7,159 nucleotides of DNA from an uncultured Clostridiaceae bacterium (GTDB taxonomy: Bacteria > Bacillota > Clostridia > Clostridiales > Oxobacteraceae): contig CALCDS010000067.1 in NCBI GenBank assembly GCA_937900065.1, positions 1 to 7,159 on the forward strand, in the 5' to 3' direction. Of the stretch, positions 1 through 6,960 are shown one piece after another. Made by a program: the position numbers and the translations under genes. Numbering within the stretch: position 1 is the stretch's first letter; every line of letters starts with the position of its first letter. The notes under the pieces are model-generated. The model saw only the letters and a program-made list of their open reading frames with translations, had not been told where the DNA came from and ran no database searches.

Positions 1-5
1 TAATA

Positions 6-45
6 AAAATATCGGCACATCATTTAAATGATGTGCCGATATTTT
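6..45 (-). terminator. Intrinsic terminator of the lipoprotein gene
   Basis: This is a perfect 40-base palindrome. The arms (6-25 and 26-45) are exact reverse complements and include the GC-rich core ATCGGCACATC. In the minus-strand transcript the stem is followed by a U-rich tail (ATTTTTATTA, complement of 1-10). The hairpin begins one base after the TGA stop of the lipoprotein gene. The plus-strand side also has a short T-run, so it could stop transcription from both directions. Because the palindrome has no fixed loop, the actual RNA hairpin must leave a few central A/U bases unpaired. Confidence 0.88.
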
Positions 46-46
46 A

Positions 47-511
47 TCATTTCTGGTTAGGGTCATACAATAAATTGACTATGTTCTGTTTGTTCTGCAC
101 AGCCTGTACATTTATGACTTTTCCCTGATATTTTTGCTTAAGTTCACGCATATATCTTGCGGCCAGATTGTCGGCATCAGCCTTTGCTATGCCGGACTTT
201 ATGTTCATGGCGACTACGACTGTCTTATCCTGCACATAGACCTGGCCTCCCAATATTTCTTTTTCCTTTGTGAGCTTTTCCGTAAGATCCTTATCCTGCG
301 TTTTAGGTGTCGTCTTAACCGGTTCTTTTTTTATCGTTCCTGAACCTTTTCCTTCAGATGGTATCTCGATCTTCACAGGATCAGATGTCTTGCCTGATTT
401 GGGAGTCTTCTGGGTGCTTGATTTTTGGGCACATCCTGCGAGCGATGCGACCAGTATTGACCCAATCAATAAAACTACAGCCGATTTTTTTACCGGTGAT
501 ATCATTTTCAT
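47..511 (-). CDS. Small lipoprotein, possibly YhcN/YlaJ-type sporulation lipoprotein
   Basis: This gene encodes a 154-residue lipoprotein that is probably anchored to the outer face of the membrane. Residues 1-26 form a lipoprotein signal peptide: a basic start (VKKS), a hydrophobic core (AVVLLIGSILVASLAG) and the lipobox LAGC with the lipidated Cys at 27. Residues 28-80 are a low-complexity linker rich in Lys, Thr, Ser and Pro. Residues 84-150 form a small alpha/beta domain with the pattern VYVQDKTVVVAMNI, then a helix (KADADNLAARYMRELKQKY), then a strand (VINVQAV). Size, lipobox and domain layout resemble the YhcN/YlaJ spore lipoproteins (established family), but I recognise this only by general pattern, so the family call is tentative. 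The ATG at 511 is chosen because GGAGGT lies 7 bases upstream; the longer reading from 661 would overlap the HAD gene and has no lipoprotein signal at its start. The gene is 130 bases from the HAD gene and has its own promoter candidate, so it need not depend on read-through. Confidence 0.85.
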   Translation of the reverse strand: MKMISPVKKSAVVLLIGSILVASLAGCAQKSSTQKTPKSGKTSDPVKIEIPSEGKGSGTIKKEPVKTTPKTQDKDLTEKLTKEKEILGGQVYVQDKTVVVAMNIKSGIAKADADNLAARYMRELKQKYQGKVINVQAVQNKQNIVNLLYDPNQK

Positions 512-518
512 GTATATT

Positions 519-524
519 ACCTCC
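519..524 (-). promoter_or_regulatory. Ribosome binding site that fixes the lipoprotein start
   Basis: GGAGGT on the minus strand lies 7 bases upstream of the ATG at 511. It supports this start over the in-frame ATG at 526, which overlaps it, and the ATG at 505, which sits 13 bases away. Confidence 0.85.
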
Positions 525-598
525 ATGTTTTTTTCAAATCTTGCTTCATGTTCAGACTCTGCAAAACTTTTATTCTTAGCAAAGCCTGTACTCAAACT

Positions 599-627
599 AG
601 TATAACTAAAAAAGCACATATATTCAA
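599..627 (-). promoter_or_regulatory. Sigma-A-type promoter for the lipoprotein gene
   Basis: On the minus strand TTGAAT (622-627) is separated by exactly 17 bases from TATACT (599-604). Each box differs from the sigma-A consensus at two positions or fewer. Transcription would begin near 592, giving a leader of about 80 bases. If the gene is a spore gene, a sigma-G or sigma-F promoter might be expected; the one visible here is of the vegetative type. The -35 box lies about 15 bases beyond the HAD stop codon. Confidence 0.6.
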
Positions 628-641
628 TGGCATTTTTGATT

Positions 642-1508
642 TTAGTCCTCTTTAAAAACAAACTTCCTTATGGCATATCCAACTCCCAACTCATCATTGG
701 TCTTTGTTATAAAATCGGCTTTTTCCTTTACCGCATCTTCTGCATTTCCCACAGCCACGCCGCAGCCTGCAAACTCAATCATCGATATGTCATTTAAATT
801 ATCTCCCATGGCTATGATGTCCTCTTTGGAAATTGCCATTTCCTCGGAAAGCTCGCAAAGCGCAGTGCCCTTTGTTACTCCCTTTGGCCCTATTTCAAGG
901 TTGAAATAATTTGACGAGGTGATGCTTATGCCATCCACGTCTAACAAATCCTTTTTAAGCCTTAGAAGCTCCTCCTGTTTTAAGGATGCAATCTGCACTT
1001 TATAAAACTGCCTTCTCTTATCGGATGCAAAAGTTATTATGTCGGGCTTGAGCCTTAGTTCAGCAAAAAAAATACGCTTTAAACCTCCTAAAATGCTTCT
1101 ATAAGAGAAATGCATTTTGACAGCCTTGTTTGAAAAATGCCTTATCATCTTTACAGCCTGCACAAGGCTCCTGGTGTATATGCTTGTGTCATCATATATT
1201 TGGTAATATATGTCCCTGTCCTGGGCAAGCCTCATTATTTTAAGCAGGCTCTCTTTTTTTATATAATGGGATCGTATAAGCCTTCCTTTTGAGTCGGTCA
1301 CCTGTGCGCCGTTACAGCCTATCACCGCGCATTTGAGATTGTTGGTCCTAAGAAGCCTTTTCACTGCGGAATAAGGCCTCCCCGTGACTATTGCAAATTG
1401 TACTCCTCTTTTTTGAGCCTCTATTACCGCATTTAGGTTGCCGCGCGGAATATTCCCGTAGCTGTTTAAAAATGTACCATCCATATCCGTAACGATCAAT
1501 TTATACAT
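642..1508 (-). CDS. Cof-type HAD-IIB family hydrolase (phosphatase)
   Basis: This gene encodes a 288-residue cytoplasmic phosphatase of the haloacid dehalogenase superfamily, Cof/IIB subfamily, whose members mostly dephosphorylate sugar phosphates, nucleotides or flavin precursors using Mg2+. All four motifs are visible: motif I DMDGT (nucleophile Asp8, acid/base Asp10), motif II around IVTGR (Thr42), motif III Lys213 in GVTKGTAL, and motif IV GDNLND (Asp236, Asp240). Residues from about 85 to 195 between motifs II and III form the C2 cap, which sets substrate choice, so the substrate cannot be read from the sequence. Length is normal for the family. The ATG at 1508 is chosen because AGAAGGA lies 8 bases upstream and the protein then begins MYKLIVTDMDGT, as is typical. 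The longer reading from 1562 adds 18 residues with no ribosome binding site. The gene follows the FtsA-like gene by 85 bases with no terminator and no convincing promoter between, so the two are probably cotranscribed. Confidence 0.95.
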   Translation of the reverse strand: MYKLIVTDMDGTFLNSYGNIPRGNLNAVIEAQKRGVQFAIVTGRPYSAVKRLLRTNNLKCAVIGCNGAQVTDSKGRLIRSHYIKKESLLKIMRLAQDRDIYYQIYDDTSIYTRSLVQAVKMIRHFSNKAVKMHFSYRSILGGLKRIFFAELRLKPDIITFASDKRRQFYKVQIASLKQEELLRLKKDLLDVDGISITSSNYFNLEIGPKGVTKGTALCELSEEMAISKEDIIAMGDNLNDISMIEFAGCGVAVGNAEDAVKEKADFITKTNDELGVGYAIRKFVFKED

Positions 1509-1516
1509 CGATTCCA

Positions 1517-1523
1517 TCCTTCT
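1517..1523 (-). promoter_or_regulatory. Ribosome binding site that fixes the HAD gene start
   Basis: AGAAGGA on the minus strand lies 8 bases upstream of the ATG at 1508. The nearby in-frame ATG at 1517 overlaps this site and cannot be served by it. Confidence 0.7.
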
Positions 1524-1593
1524 TAACATTCGGTTCTGTTTAACAATATCATACTTTAACATAAACTGAAATTTTTAGCATCATAAAAACATA

Positions 1594-3423
1594 TTATACC
1601 GCAGTTATCTCGATCTTATCTCCATCATTTATAGCATCCGAATAGCCGGCTTCTTTTCCATTCACTGTTATCCTTACGGTCCGATTTTTAAATTTTGAAA
1701 GGTCAATATTATATTTTCCCAATACATCCACAAATATATGGTTTTTCCCTGAAAGCTTTATGTTTTTGCCGTTTACGCTTACATTTATAGATTCCACATC
1801 CATGGATTTGCCATCGCTTTTTTTATCGTCGGAAGCACATGACTCTATAAAATCGCCCTCGCAAATAATATGGCTTCCATCCACGATCTTTCCGTTTGCC
1901 TTTATCACTTTCCCGTAAATATCGATTCCATGCCTTAGGGCTATATCGGAAACCGATGCACATGCATCCTTGCCGTCCTTTGCATCCTTTATGTTTATGG
2001 AGTCGCCTGCATAAACCCGGGTTTGGAGGCTCCCTAAAACACCGTTTACATATATTTCGGGAGGCTGCGACGGAGTTCCCGGGACCCTGACAGGCACACC
2101 CTCAAATGTAAACTTCAGAGCCTTCCCGCTTTTTCCAATAAGCGAAGAAGGACTAAAACCTACAAGGCCGAGCACATCCTTTACCGAAAGGTCGGCTGAA
2201 TTAAACAGCCTGCATTCCTTGCCGTTCAAAAACAGATTTATGAAATCATGCCCCACCTTTTTGAATGCCACAAGCGCTATTCCTACGACCGTGACACCTT
2301 CGGGTCCGTCGACCAGATGGCCGACGCTTTCAAGATTCGGTATCGACGTTCTCTTTTTTACAGCTATACGCTCTCTGTCCATGCCAAGTTCAGATGACAA
2401 TTCGTCAATCAATCCTGAGGTCCGGCTTCCCCCTCCAACGCAGAAAACCGCTCTTGGAGAGGTGCCGTTTAATGAAAGCACGGCGTCAGCTATTTCATGG
2501 GCAATTTTCTTTGAAGAACCGCATATCGCCGAAGCAACTTCTTCAACTTTTACCGAAACTTTCGCACCGGTTATATCCTTGAAAGATATCTTCTTTCTCC
2601 TTTTGCTCACGCTCCGCTTTACAGACTCGGCGGAATTGAAATCCAGAAGGTAACGGTCGGCCAGGGCTTCGGTAACTTCATCACCTGCCACCGAGACCAT
2701 TCCATACGCGGTTATCGAGCCGTTTTTAGTTATGGCGATATCGGATGTGCCGGCACCTATATCGATCAAAGCTATGTTTAAAAGCCTTATATTTTCGGGA
2801 ACTATTGCTTCAAGTGCGGCTATTGGCTCAAGAGTGAGGCAGATTGGATTTAAGGAGCTCTTTTCGAGCACTTTGTACAAACTTTCCACTACTGAACCTG
2901 GCAAAAATGTGGCGAGTATATCAGCGCCTATGTATCTTCCCTTATGCTCCATAAGGCTGGTTATTGGATATCCATTCAAATAATAAGAGACAACGCTGTA
3001 TCCCACGCAATAGAAATCATCTTCCATGTACTTTGATTCTTTTCTTATAAGTTTGGTCGCCTCATTCACGCCGGAAAGTTCAAGGCTGTTTATGATCATA
3101 TCGTCTATATCAATATCAGCTTCCATATCCTTCTCGACATGGACGCATTTTGTTTTAAGAGTCCTCCCTGCGGCAGCAATCGCAGCGTTCTTAAGCGTAA
3201 AGCCGATCTTCTCTTCAAGTTCCTTTTTTACTTTTATCACAACCTGCGAAACCTTATCGATATCATGGACCTGCCCGTCTATCATGGACCGGCTGCTGTG
3301 CTCGCACATACTTTCAGCTATTATCTTAAGTCCGTTTTCCTGTCTTTCACATACTATTCCTTTTACGGTGCGGGTCCCTATGTCCAATGCAAATATTATA
3401 TCGCTGTTTAAAGGCATCTTCAT
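1594..3423 (-). CDS. FtsA-like actin-fold ATPase with beta-grasp-like C-terminal repeats
   Basis: This gene encodes a 609-residue cytoplasmic protein. Residues 8-390 match the FtsA/PilM branch of the actin/Hsp70 ATPases: phosphate-1 loop LDIGTRTVKG (Asp14, Gly16, Thr17), an SHS2-type insert over about 85-175, phosphate-2 loop DIGAGTSDIAI (Asp221, Thr226, Asp228), and adenosine motif VGGGSRTSGL (330-338). FtsA tethers FtsZ to the membrane and PilM is a scaffold of type IV pilus assembly. This protein is about 200 residues longer than a typical FtsA. The extra C-terminal part (about 394-609) has recurring units with the pattern VNG, then a strand, then GDxIxI (456-478, 508-526, 584-607), which looks like beta-grasp (ThiS/ubiquitin-like) folds. 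The C-terminal amphipathic helix by which FtsA binds membrane is not evident; the protein ends in a strand (KIEITAV). No ftsZ, ftsQ or pil genes are near, so a divergent role is likely. The ATG at 3423 has AAGGGG 5 bases upstream; a TTG at 3450 has none. Confidence 0.88.
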   Translation of the reverse strand: MKMPLNSDIIFALDIGTRTVKGIVCERQENGLKIIAESMCEHSSRSMIDGQVHDIDKVSQVVIKVKKELEEKIGFTLKNAAIAAAGRTLKTKCVHVEKDMEADIDIDDMIINSLELSGVNEATKLIRKESKYMEDDFYCVGYSVVSYYLNGYPITSLMEHKGRYIGADILATFLPGSVVESLYKVLEKSSLNPICLTLEPIAALEAIVPENIRLLNIALIDIGAGTSDIAITKNGSITAYGMVSVAGDEVTEALADRYLLDFNSAESVKRSVSKRRKKISFKDITGAKVSVKVEEVASAICGSSKKIAHEIADAVLSLNGTSPRAVFCVGGGSRTSGLIDELSSELGMDRERIAVKKRTSIPNLESVGHLVDGPEGVTVVGIALVAFKKVGHDFINLFLNGKECRLFNSADLSVKDVLGLVGFSPSSLIGKSGKALKFTFEGVPVRVPGTPSQPPEIYVNGVLGSLQTRVYAGDSINIKDAKDGKDACASVSDIALRHGIDIYGKVIKANGKIVDGSHIICEGDFIESCASDDKKSDGKSMDVESINVSVNGKNIKLSGKNHIFVDVLGKYNIDLSKFKNRTVRITVNGKEAGYSDAINDGDKIEITAV

Positions 3424-3428
3424 AAAAG

Positions 3429-3434
3429 CCCCTT
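3429..3434 (-). promoter_or_regulatory. Ribosome binding site of the FtsA-like gene
   Basis: AAGGGG on the minus strand lies 5 bases from the ATG at 3423 and 11 bases from the next in-frame ATG at 3417. I favour 3423; 3417 remains possible and would shorten the protein by two residues. Confidence 0.6.
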
Positions 3435-3460
3435 TCAACTTTATCTTCAAGTTCTAGACA

Positions 3461-3490
3461 ATTATACAATATTTGCATATGTAACATCAA
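3461..3490 (-). promoter_or_regulatory. Sigma-A-type promoter for the FtsA-like / HAD unit
   Basis: On the minus strand a perfect TATAAT (3461-3466) is preceded at 18 bases by TTGATG (3485-3490), a four-of-six match to TTGACA. It lies between the terminator of the surface-protein gene and the FtsA-like start. Transcription would begin near 3454, giving a leader of roughly 30 bases. Confidence 0.7.
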
Positions 3491-3520
3491 GGCCGGCAGT
3501 CTTCAAGCCTGTTTCATCCC

Positions 3521-3557
3521 ATAAAAAAACGCGTGCAAATCGCACGCGTTTTTTTAT
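3521..3557 (-). terminator. Intrinsic terminator of the surface-protein gene
   Basis: A 16-base-pair stem (3521-3536 with 3542-3557) has a GC-rich core CGCGTGC and a 5-base loop (3537-3541). Its base is a run of seven A-T pairs, so the minus-strand transcript ends the hairpin in seven U residues. It starts 8 bases past the TAA stop of the surface-protein gene. The matching A-run gives T-tracts on both strands, so it may act in both directions. It separates the surface-protein gene from the FtsA-like gene. Confidence 0.93.
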
Positions 3558-3565
3558 ATGAAGCT

Positions 3566-6500
3566 TTAGTCTTCCGCTGCCGGATTTATTGAAGGCAACA
3601 GTTCTGTTGAACCTTCAAGAACGTTTTGAGCCAAGTCATATATAGTGAGTGACTGTGCTACATCCGGTTCGAATTCAGCATCTGTGGGAAGATCTGAATC
3701 TGTTTCGTCAAGCTTTACTACAATGTACTTTCCGTCAACAGATGATGATCCGTTTTCAACTGCCGCTTCTGCCGCAGTTCCCTTATTTGATACAAATGTG
3801 TTGTCAACGCTTATATCATCAGCTGAGAATGTGTGTTTTGACACTGTCGTTGAATCTATTGTTTCTGTATATTCAACTACAACCGTATCAACTTTCCCGT
3901 TATTGTTTGTATCATATGCAAATATCTGTTGAACATCATCGTCATCTTCCGCAATTTCCGGAACTATTGAATCCTGGGCAGTGTATTTTCCGTCTGCCTT
4001 GGTGATTGCTGCAAGATGTTCATTGTAAGCATTCTTTGATTCGGGTTTGGAGATAGTCGCTATTCTCACATTGCGTGAATCAACTTTTGCATCATATCCT
4101 AAATCAGATGCAAGAGTAAGAATAACTACGGTGTTTCCATCATCGTCAAGCTCTGTATTGACTTTTGCAACGTCTATTGTTGAATCAGCAGTGCCTTGAG
4201 ACTGATATCCGTCTGTTCCATTGTCATCTACGTAAACTATCAAGTCTTCGGCATCAAAATCTTTAAGTTCATCATCGAATGTTACTTCAACAGTATCTAC
4301 GTCTGTTGCTTCAAACTTTGTTATGTCTACTGTTCCTGAAGCATTTATCTTGACTGATCCTGAAAGGGCAGCCGTGTAATTTCCTGCAGCGTCTGCAACC
4401 CTTGCTATCTTAAGACTCTTTGTACTTCCCGTATCAGCCTTCAGGTCAATTCCGTTGTCGCTGTCGTCGGCTTTTGAAGGTATCGTGATCTCAATTCCCT
4501 TTCCATTGTCTACGACCTTCAATGAAACATCGCTGTCAAGCTCTGAAAGAACATATGAACCAACTGTGTATTTATCTATATCGTCTATAGAATATTTCCC
4601 GTCGGTTGCCATCTCTTCATTAAAGTCAACTTTCAGCTTCTGATCTTCTTTGCCGGCATTATAAAGTGTTGCTGTGAATTCGTCAAAATCAGGGTCTGTA
4701 AGATCATCGACCGTGAAAGTTTCCTCTGTCTTAGCTATTTCATTTCCGGCTTTATCTTCTATGCCTTCTATGGCTATGGAATAATCGCCTGATAACTCAT
4801 CTCTGAAGTTGATCGTAACCGTGTCATCAGCTGCGCTGACGCTCTTTATGGAAACTTTTTCTCCATCTGAATCAGTTACTGTAAAATCTGATTTTTCAAC
4901 GTCTGTAACATTTTCGCTGAATTTTATCTCTATCTGATCTTCAGACTTTACCTCTATATCCTTAACTTCAGGTTTTGTTGTATCTACTTCTACTTCAACT
5001 TTTACGCTTATATCGTCGTTTTCATTATCCCAGAGATCTTTCAAGCTTCCTTCTTCAATATAAACGTATGCCGTTCCCTTAGGAAGGTTCTTATCGCTGA
5101 AATCCAATTTAAGTTCCCTTCCGTCGATATCTTTTGAAGTTATCGCATCATCAACGGTATTGTTCTTGTTTGTATGATAGAAGTTGTCAACAGCACCGTC
5201 TTTTAGAGCTATTTCTTCATTGAATACAAGTGTCACGCCTTCAGGTGATGCATCTTTGTATCCGATAACTTTAGGAGCTTTTGTATCTTCAACAACATTT
5301 ACTGTGAACGATTTTGAAATGACTGTAAATCCTGCAAAGTCTTCAGCCTTTGCAAGCACTTTTACATCCAGTTCTCCATCTTCAAGGTCTGAGTAAAGAA
5401 CTATATTTGCTTCAGTATCATTGTTGGCCGTTGTAACAGATTTGATATGGAGTTCTCCGCCATTGATCTCAAAGCTGTCCTTATCAGCTGTTACAGGCTC
5501 ATCAAATGTAACCTTTATCGTGTTTTTGCCTATAACTTGTGCATCCAGTGCAATCGGCAATTTAGTGTCTATGAACTCTATATTGTCGATGTCTGTTTTC
5601 TCAAGCACGTTTCCATCTGTGTCTTCGACGTCTTCCACTGTCAGCTTGACTGTTTCCTGCTGCTCGGCAATTTTGTCGGCTGCAAGGGTAACAAGCACTG
5701 TCCTATCATCGTCAAGCAACTCGAAGTTGGCGCCATCCAAATCAGCCTTGCCTTCTGTATCAAGCTTATAATTGTCAACATCTGTTGCTGTATCTTTGTC
5801 AACTGTTTTGTTGAATTTAACAGCTATCTGCCTTAAATTAAGTGCTGTTACGGATTCAACTTTAAGCTCTGCAGGAGCCACAGGCCTTAATGCTTCTACA
5901 GCATCAGCCGCGCTCTTTGCAAGAACGCCTTCTCCGCCGAGGATATAAACTTCGCTGTCTTCTTTCAATCCTGCTTTAAGAACACTCTCTGCCTTTTTTA
6001 CAGAACCTTCTTCAACAAGAACTATAGGTGAATTCGTCTTTGCTGCAAGAGCTGAACCTGCAAGCGAATCTGCTGCATTCTCGTCGGCTCCGTTTGCAAG
6101 ATATACCTTGCTGTAATCAGGTGTGAACTTTTCAAGGACTGATGCATTTGTTTCAAACCTGTCAATGCCGTCTATTCTTTCGGCATTTGTCTGCTCAACG
6201 ACTTTATCGCTTATAACCCCATAGCCGCCTATTGCATAAACGGTTTTTCCGTTCAACAGTGACAATACATCATCGGTTACTGTGTCTTTATCAGTAAGGA
6301 GTATTGGAGCCCCTCTATGGGCTGCTATCGAGGATACTGACAATGCATCTGCATAAGAATATGCATTAGCCAGCACTGCTTCTGTAAAGCTTGGAAGTTC
6401 TTTTGCAATGGCAACTGAAGTTGCAACCCTGTCAGCACCATACAAACGCTTTACATTGCCTGTTCCAAACTGAACTTTTAATTCATTTTCTACGCTTGTG

Positions 6501-6856
6501 CTTACCGCACCAGGCCCACCAACTATGTAGACAGTCTTTACATCAAGCGCTTTAAGCTCGTCCAAAACCCCGTCATAAAGTTTTGCAGGCTCTGTTAAAA
6601 GTATAGGAGCCTGACCCTTGGCATATGCCAGAGGAGCCGCTGAAAGAGCATCAGCAAGGCCTTCGTCGTCGCCCCTTGCGATTATTGCTGTGTCTGATTT
6701 GCTCCAACCGTTTTTGACTATATCCAGGGCGGTCTGATACCTGTCCTCTCCTGAATAACGAGTGGAAGCGAATGCCACGCTGGAGAACAAGACTTGCGTC
6801 ACAACCATTGAAAATACCAGCAAGCATGTAAGAAACTTCTTGCTTTTTTTGCTCAT
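3566..6856 (-). CDS. S-layer-type surface protein: CWB2 repeats plus Ig-like repeats
   Basis: This gene encodes a 1096-residue secreted cell-surface protein. Residues 1-30 are a Sec signal peptide (KKSKK, hydrophobic core, likely cleavage after AFA). Residues 33-323 carry three CWB2 repeats, each opening with a DR motif (EDRY at 37-40, ADRV at 141-144, IDRF at 231-234) and ending in a glycine turn (VGGPGAVS, IGGYGVIS, LGGEGVLA). In clostridia three such repeats hold the protein non-covalently on an anionic wall polymer. Residues 328-1088 contain about seven SbsA-type Ig-like units with strands such as IEIKFSENV and closing motifs such as DKAGN, DAAGN and DTDGN. The last unit holds DTNNNGKVD (982-990), which resembles a calcium-binding loop. 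The mature protein has no cysteine, is rich in Asp, Glu and Thr, and has no sortase motif or C-terminal membrane segment. The start at 6856 gives the signal peptide; AAAGGGG lies 12 bases upstream, a rather long spacing. It is monocistronic, with a long leader and its own terminator. It could be the main S-layer protein or one of several CWB2 paralogues; the sequence does not decide this. Confidence 0.95.
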   Translation of the reverse strand: MSKKSKKFLTCLLVFSMVVTQVLFSSVAFASTRYSGEDRYQTALDIVKNGWSKSDTAIIARGDDEGLADALSAAPLAYAKGQAPILLTEPAKLYDGVLDELKALDVKTVYIVGGPGAVSTSVENELKVQFGTGNVKRLYGADRVATSVAIAKELPSFTEAVLANAYSYADALSVSSIAAHRGAPILLTDKDTVTDDVLSLLNGKTVYAIGGYGVISDKVVEQTNAERIDGIDRFETNASVLEKFTPDYSKVYLANGADENAADSLAGSALAAKTNSPIVLVEEGSVKKAESVLKAGLKEDSEVYILGGEGVLAKSAADAVEALRPVAPAELKVESVTALNLRQIAVKFNKTVDKDTATDVDNYKLDTEGKADLDGANFELLDDDRTVLVTLAADKIAEQQETVKLTVEDVEDTDGNVLEKTDIDNIEFIDTKLPIALDAQVIGKNTIKVTFDEPVTADKDSFEINGGELHIKSVTTANNDTEANIVLYSDLEDGELDVKVLAKAEDFAGFTVISKSFTVNVVEDTKAPKVIGYKDASPEGVTLVFNEEIALKDGAVDNFYHTNKNNTVDDAITSKDIDGRELKLDFSDKNLPKGTAYVYIEEGSLKDLWDNENDDISVKVEVEVDTTKPEVKDIEVKSEDQIEIKFSENVTDVEKSDFTVTDSDGEKVSIKSVSAADDTVTINFRDELSGDYSIAIEGIEDKAGNEIAKTEETFTVDDLTDPDFDEFTATLYNAGKEDQKLKVDFNEEMATDGKYSIDDIDKYTVGSYVLSELDSDVSLKVVDNGKGIEITIPSKADDSDNGIDLKADTGSTKSLKIARVADAAGNYTAALSGSVKINASGTVDITKFEATDVDTVEVTFDDELKDFDAEDLIVYVDDNGTDGYQSQGTADSTIDVAKVNTELDDDGNTVVILTLASDLGYDAKVDSRNVRIATISKPESKNAYNEHLAAITKADGKYTAQDSIVPEIAEDDDDVQQIFAYDTNNNGKVDTVVVEYTETIDSTTVSKHTFSADDISVDNTFVSNKGTAAEAAVENGSSSVDGKYIVVKLDETDSDLPTDAEFEPDVAQSLTIYDLAQNVLEGSTELLPSINPAAED

Positions 6857-6895
6857 TATTTACTTCGTCCCCTTTCGAATCACTTATAGTGTTTA

Positions 6896-6915
6896 TACAA
6901 AGCTTTTGCTTTGTA
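6896..6915 (-). repeat. Hairpin in the surface-protein leader
   Basis: An 8-base-pair perfect stem (TACAAAGC and GCTTTGTA) closes a 4-base AAAA loop in the minus-strand RNA. It lies between the extended Shine-Dalgarno sequence and the proximal ribosome binding site. It has no U-tract after it, so it is not a terminator. Confidence 0.65.
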
Positions 6916-6949
6916 CATATGATAATGCTAGTGCATCTATTGCTTTTTA

Positions 6950-6960
6950 GATCACCTCCT
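6950..6960 (-). promoter_or_regulatory. Perfect extended Shine-Dalgarno sequence without a start codon (STAB-SD-like)
   Basis: The minus strand reads AGGAGGTGATC, complementary over all 11 bases to the usual bacterial 16S rRNA 3' end (GATCACCTCCT). No ATG, GTG or TTG follows within a usable 4-12 bases; the first ATG downstream (6934-6936) is followed by CAC and then a stop. The site is about 93 bases upstream of the surface-protein start, so it is not the initiation site of that gene. It resembles the STAB-SD of B. thuringiensis cry3A, where 30S binding protects the mRNA. The function here is inference. Confidence 0.6.

Noticed and set aside
512..661. N-terminal extension of the lipoprotein up to 661
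   Set aside because: It would overlap the end of the HAD gene, hides the lipoprotein signal behind 50 residues and ignores the GGAGGT site at 519-524.
1509..1562. Longer HAD reading from 1562
   Set aside because: The extra 18 residues have no ribosome binding site, and they precede the usual N-terminal DMDGT strand of the family.
1509..1593. Separate promoter or terminator between the FtsA-like and HAD genes
   Set aside because: TATGAT and TATGTT occur on the minus strand but without an acceptable -35 box at the right distance, and there is no GC-rich hairpin with a U-tract.
3424..3450. TTG start of the FtsA-like protein at 3450
   Set aside because: There is no Shine-Dalgarno sequence upstream of it, and it would contain the AAGGGG site that serves the ATG at 3423.
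2219..3457. Plus-strand reading frames opposite the FtsA-like gene
   Set aside because: The minus-strand gene carries clear conserved ATPase motifs, whereas the opposing frames have no recognisable motif.
3566..3700. C-terminal sortase anchor of the surface protein
   Set aside because: The C-terminus ends in SINPAAED with no LPxTG-like motif, hydrophobic segment or basic tail. Anchoring is explained by the N-terminal CWB2 repeats.
3645..5836. Several plus-strand reading frames opposite the surface-protein gene
   Set aside because: They are antisense shadows of a long acidic, repeat-rich gene, with Ser/Val/Thr-rich or otherwise odd composition and no recognisable domain.
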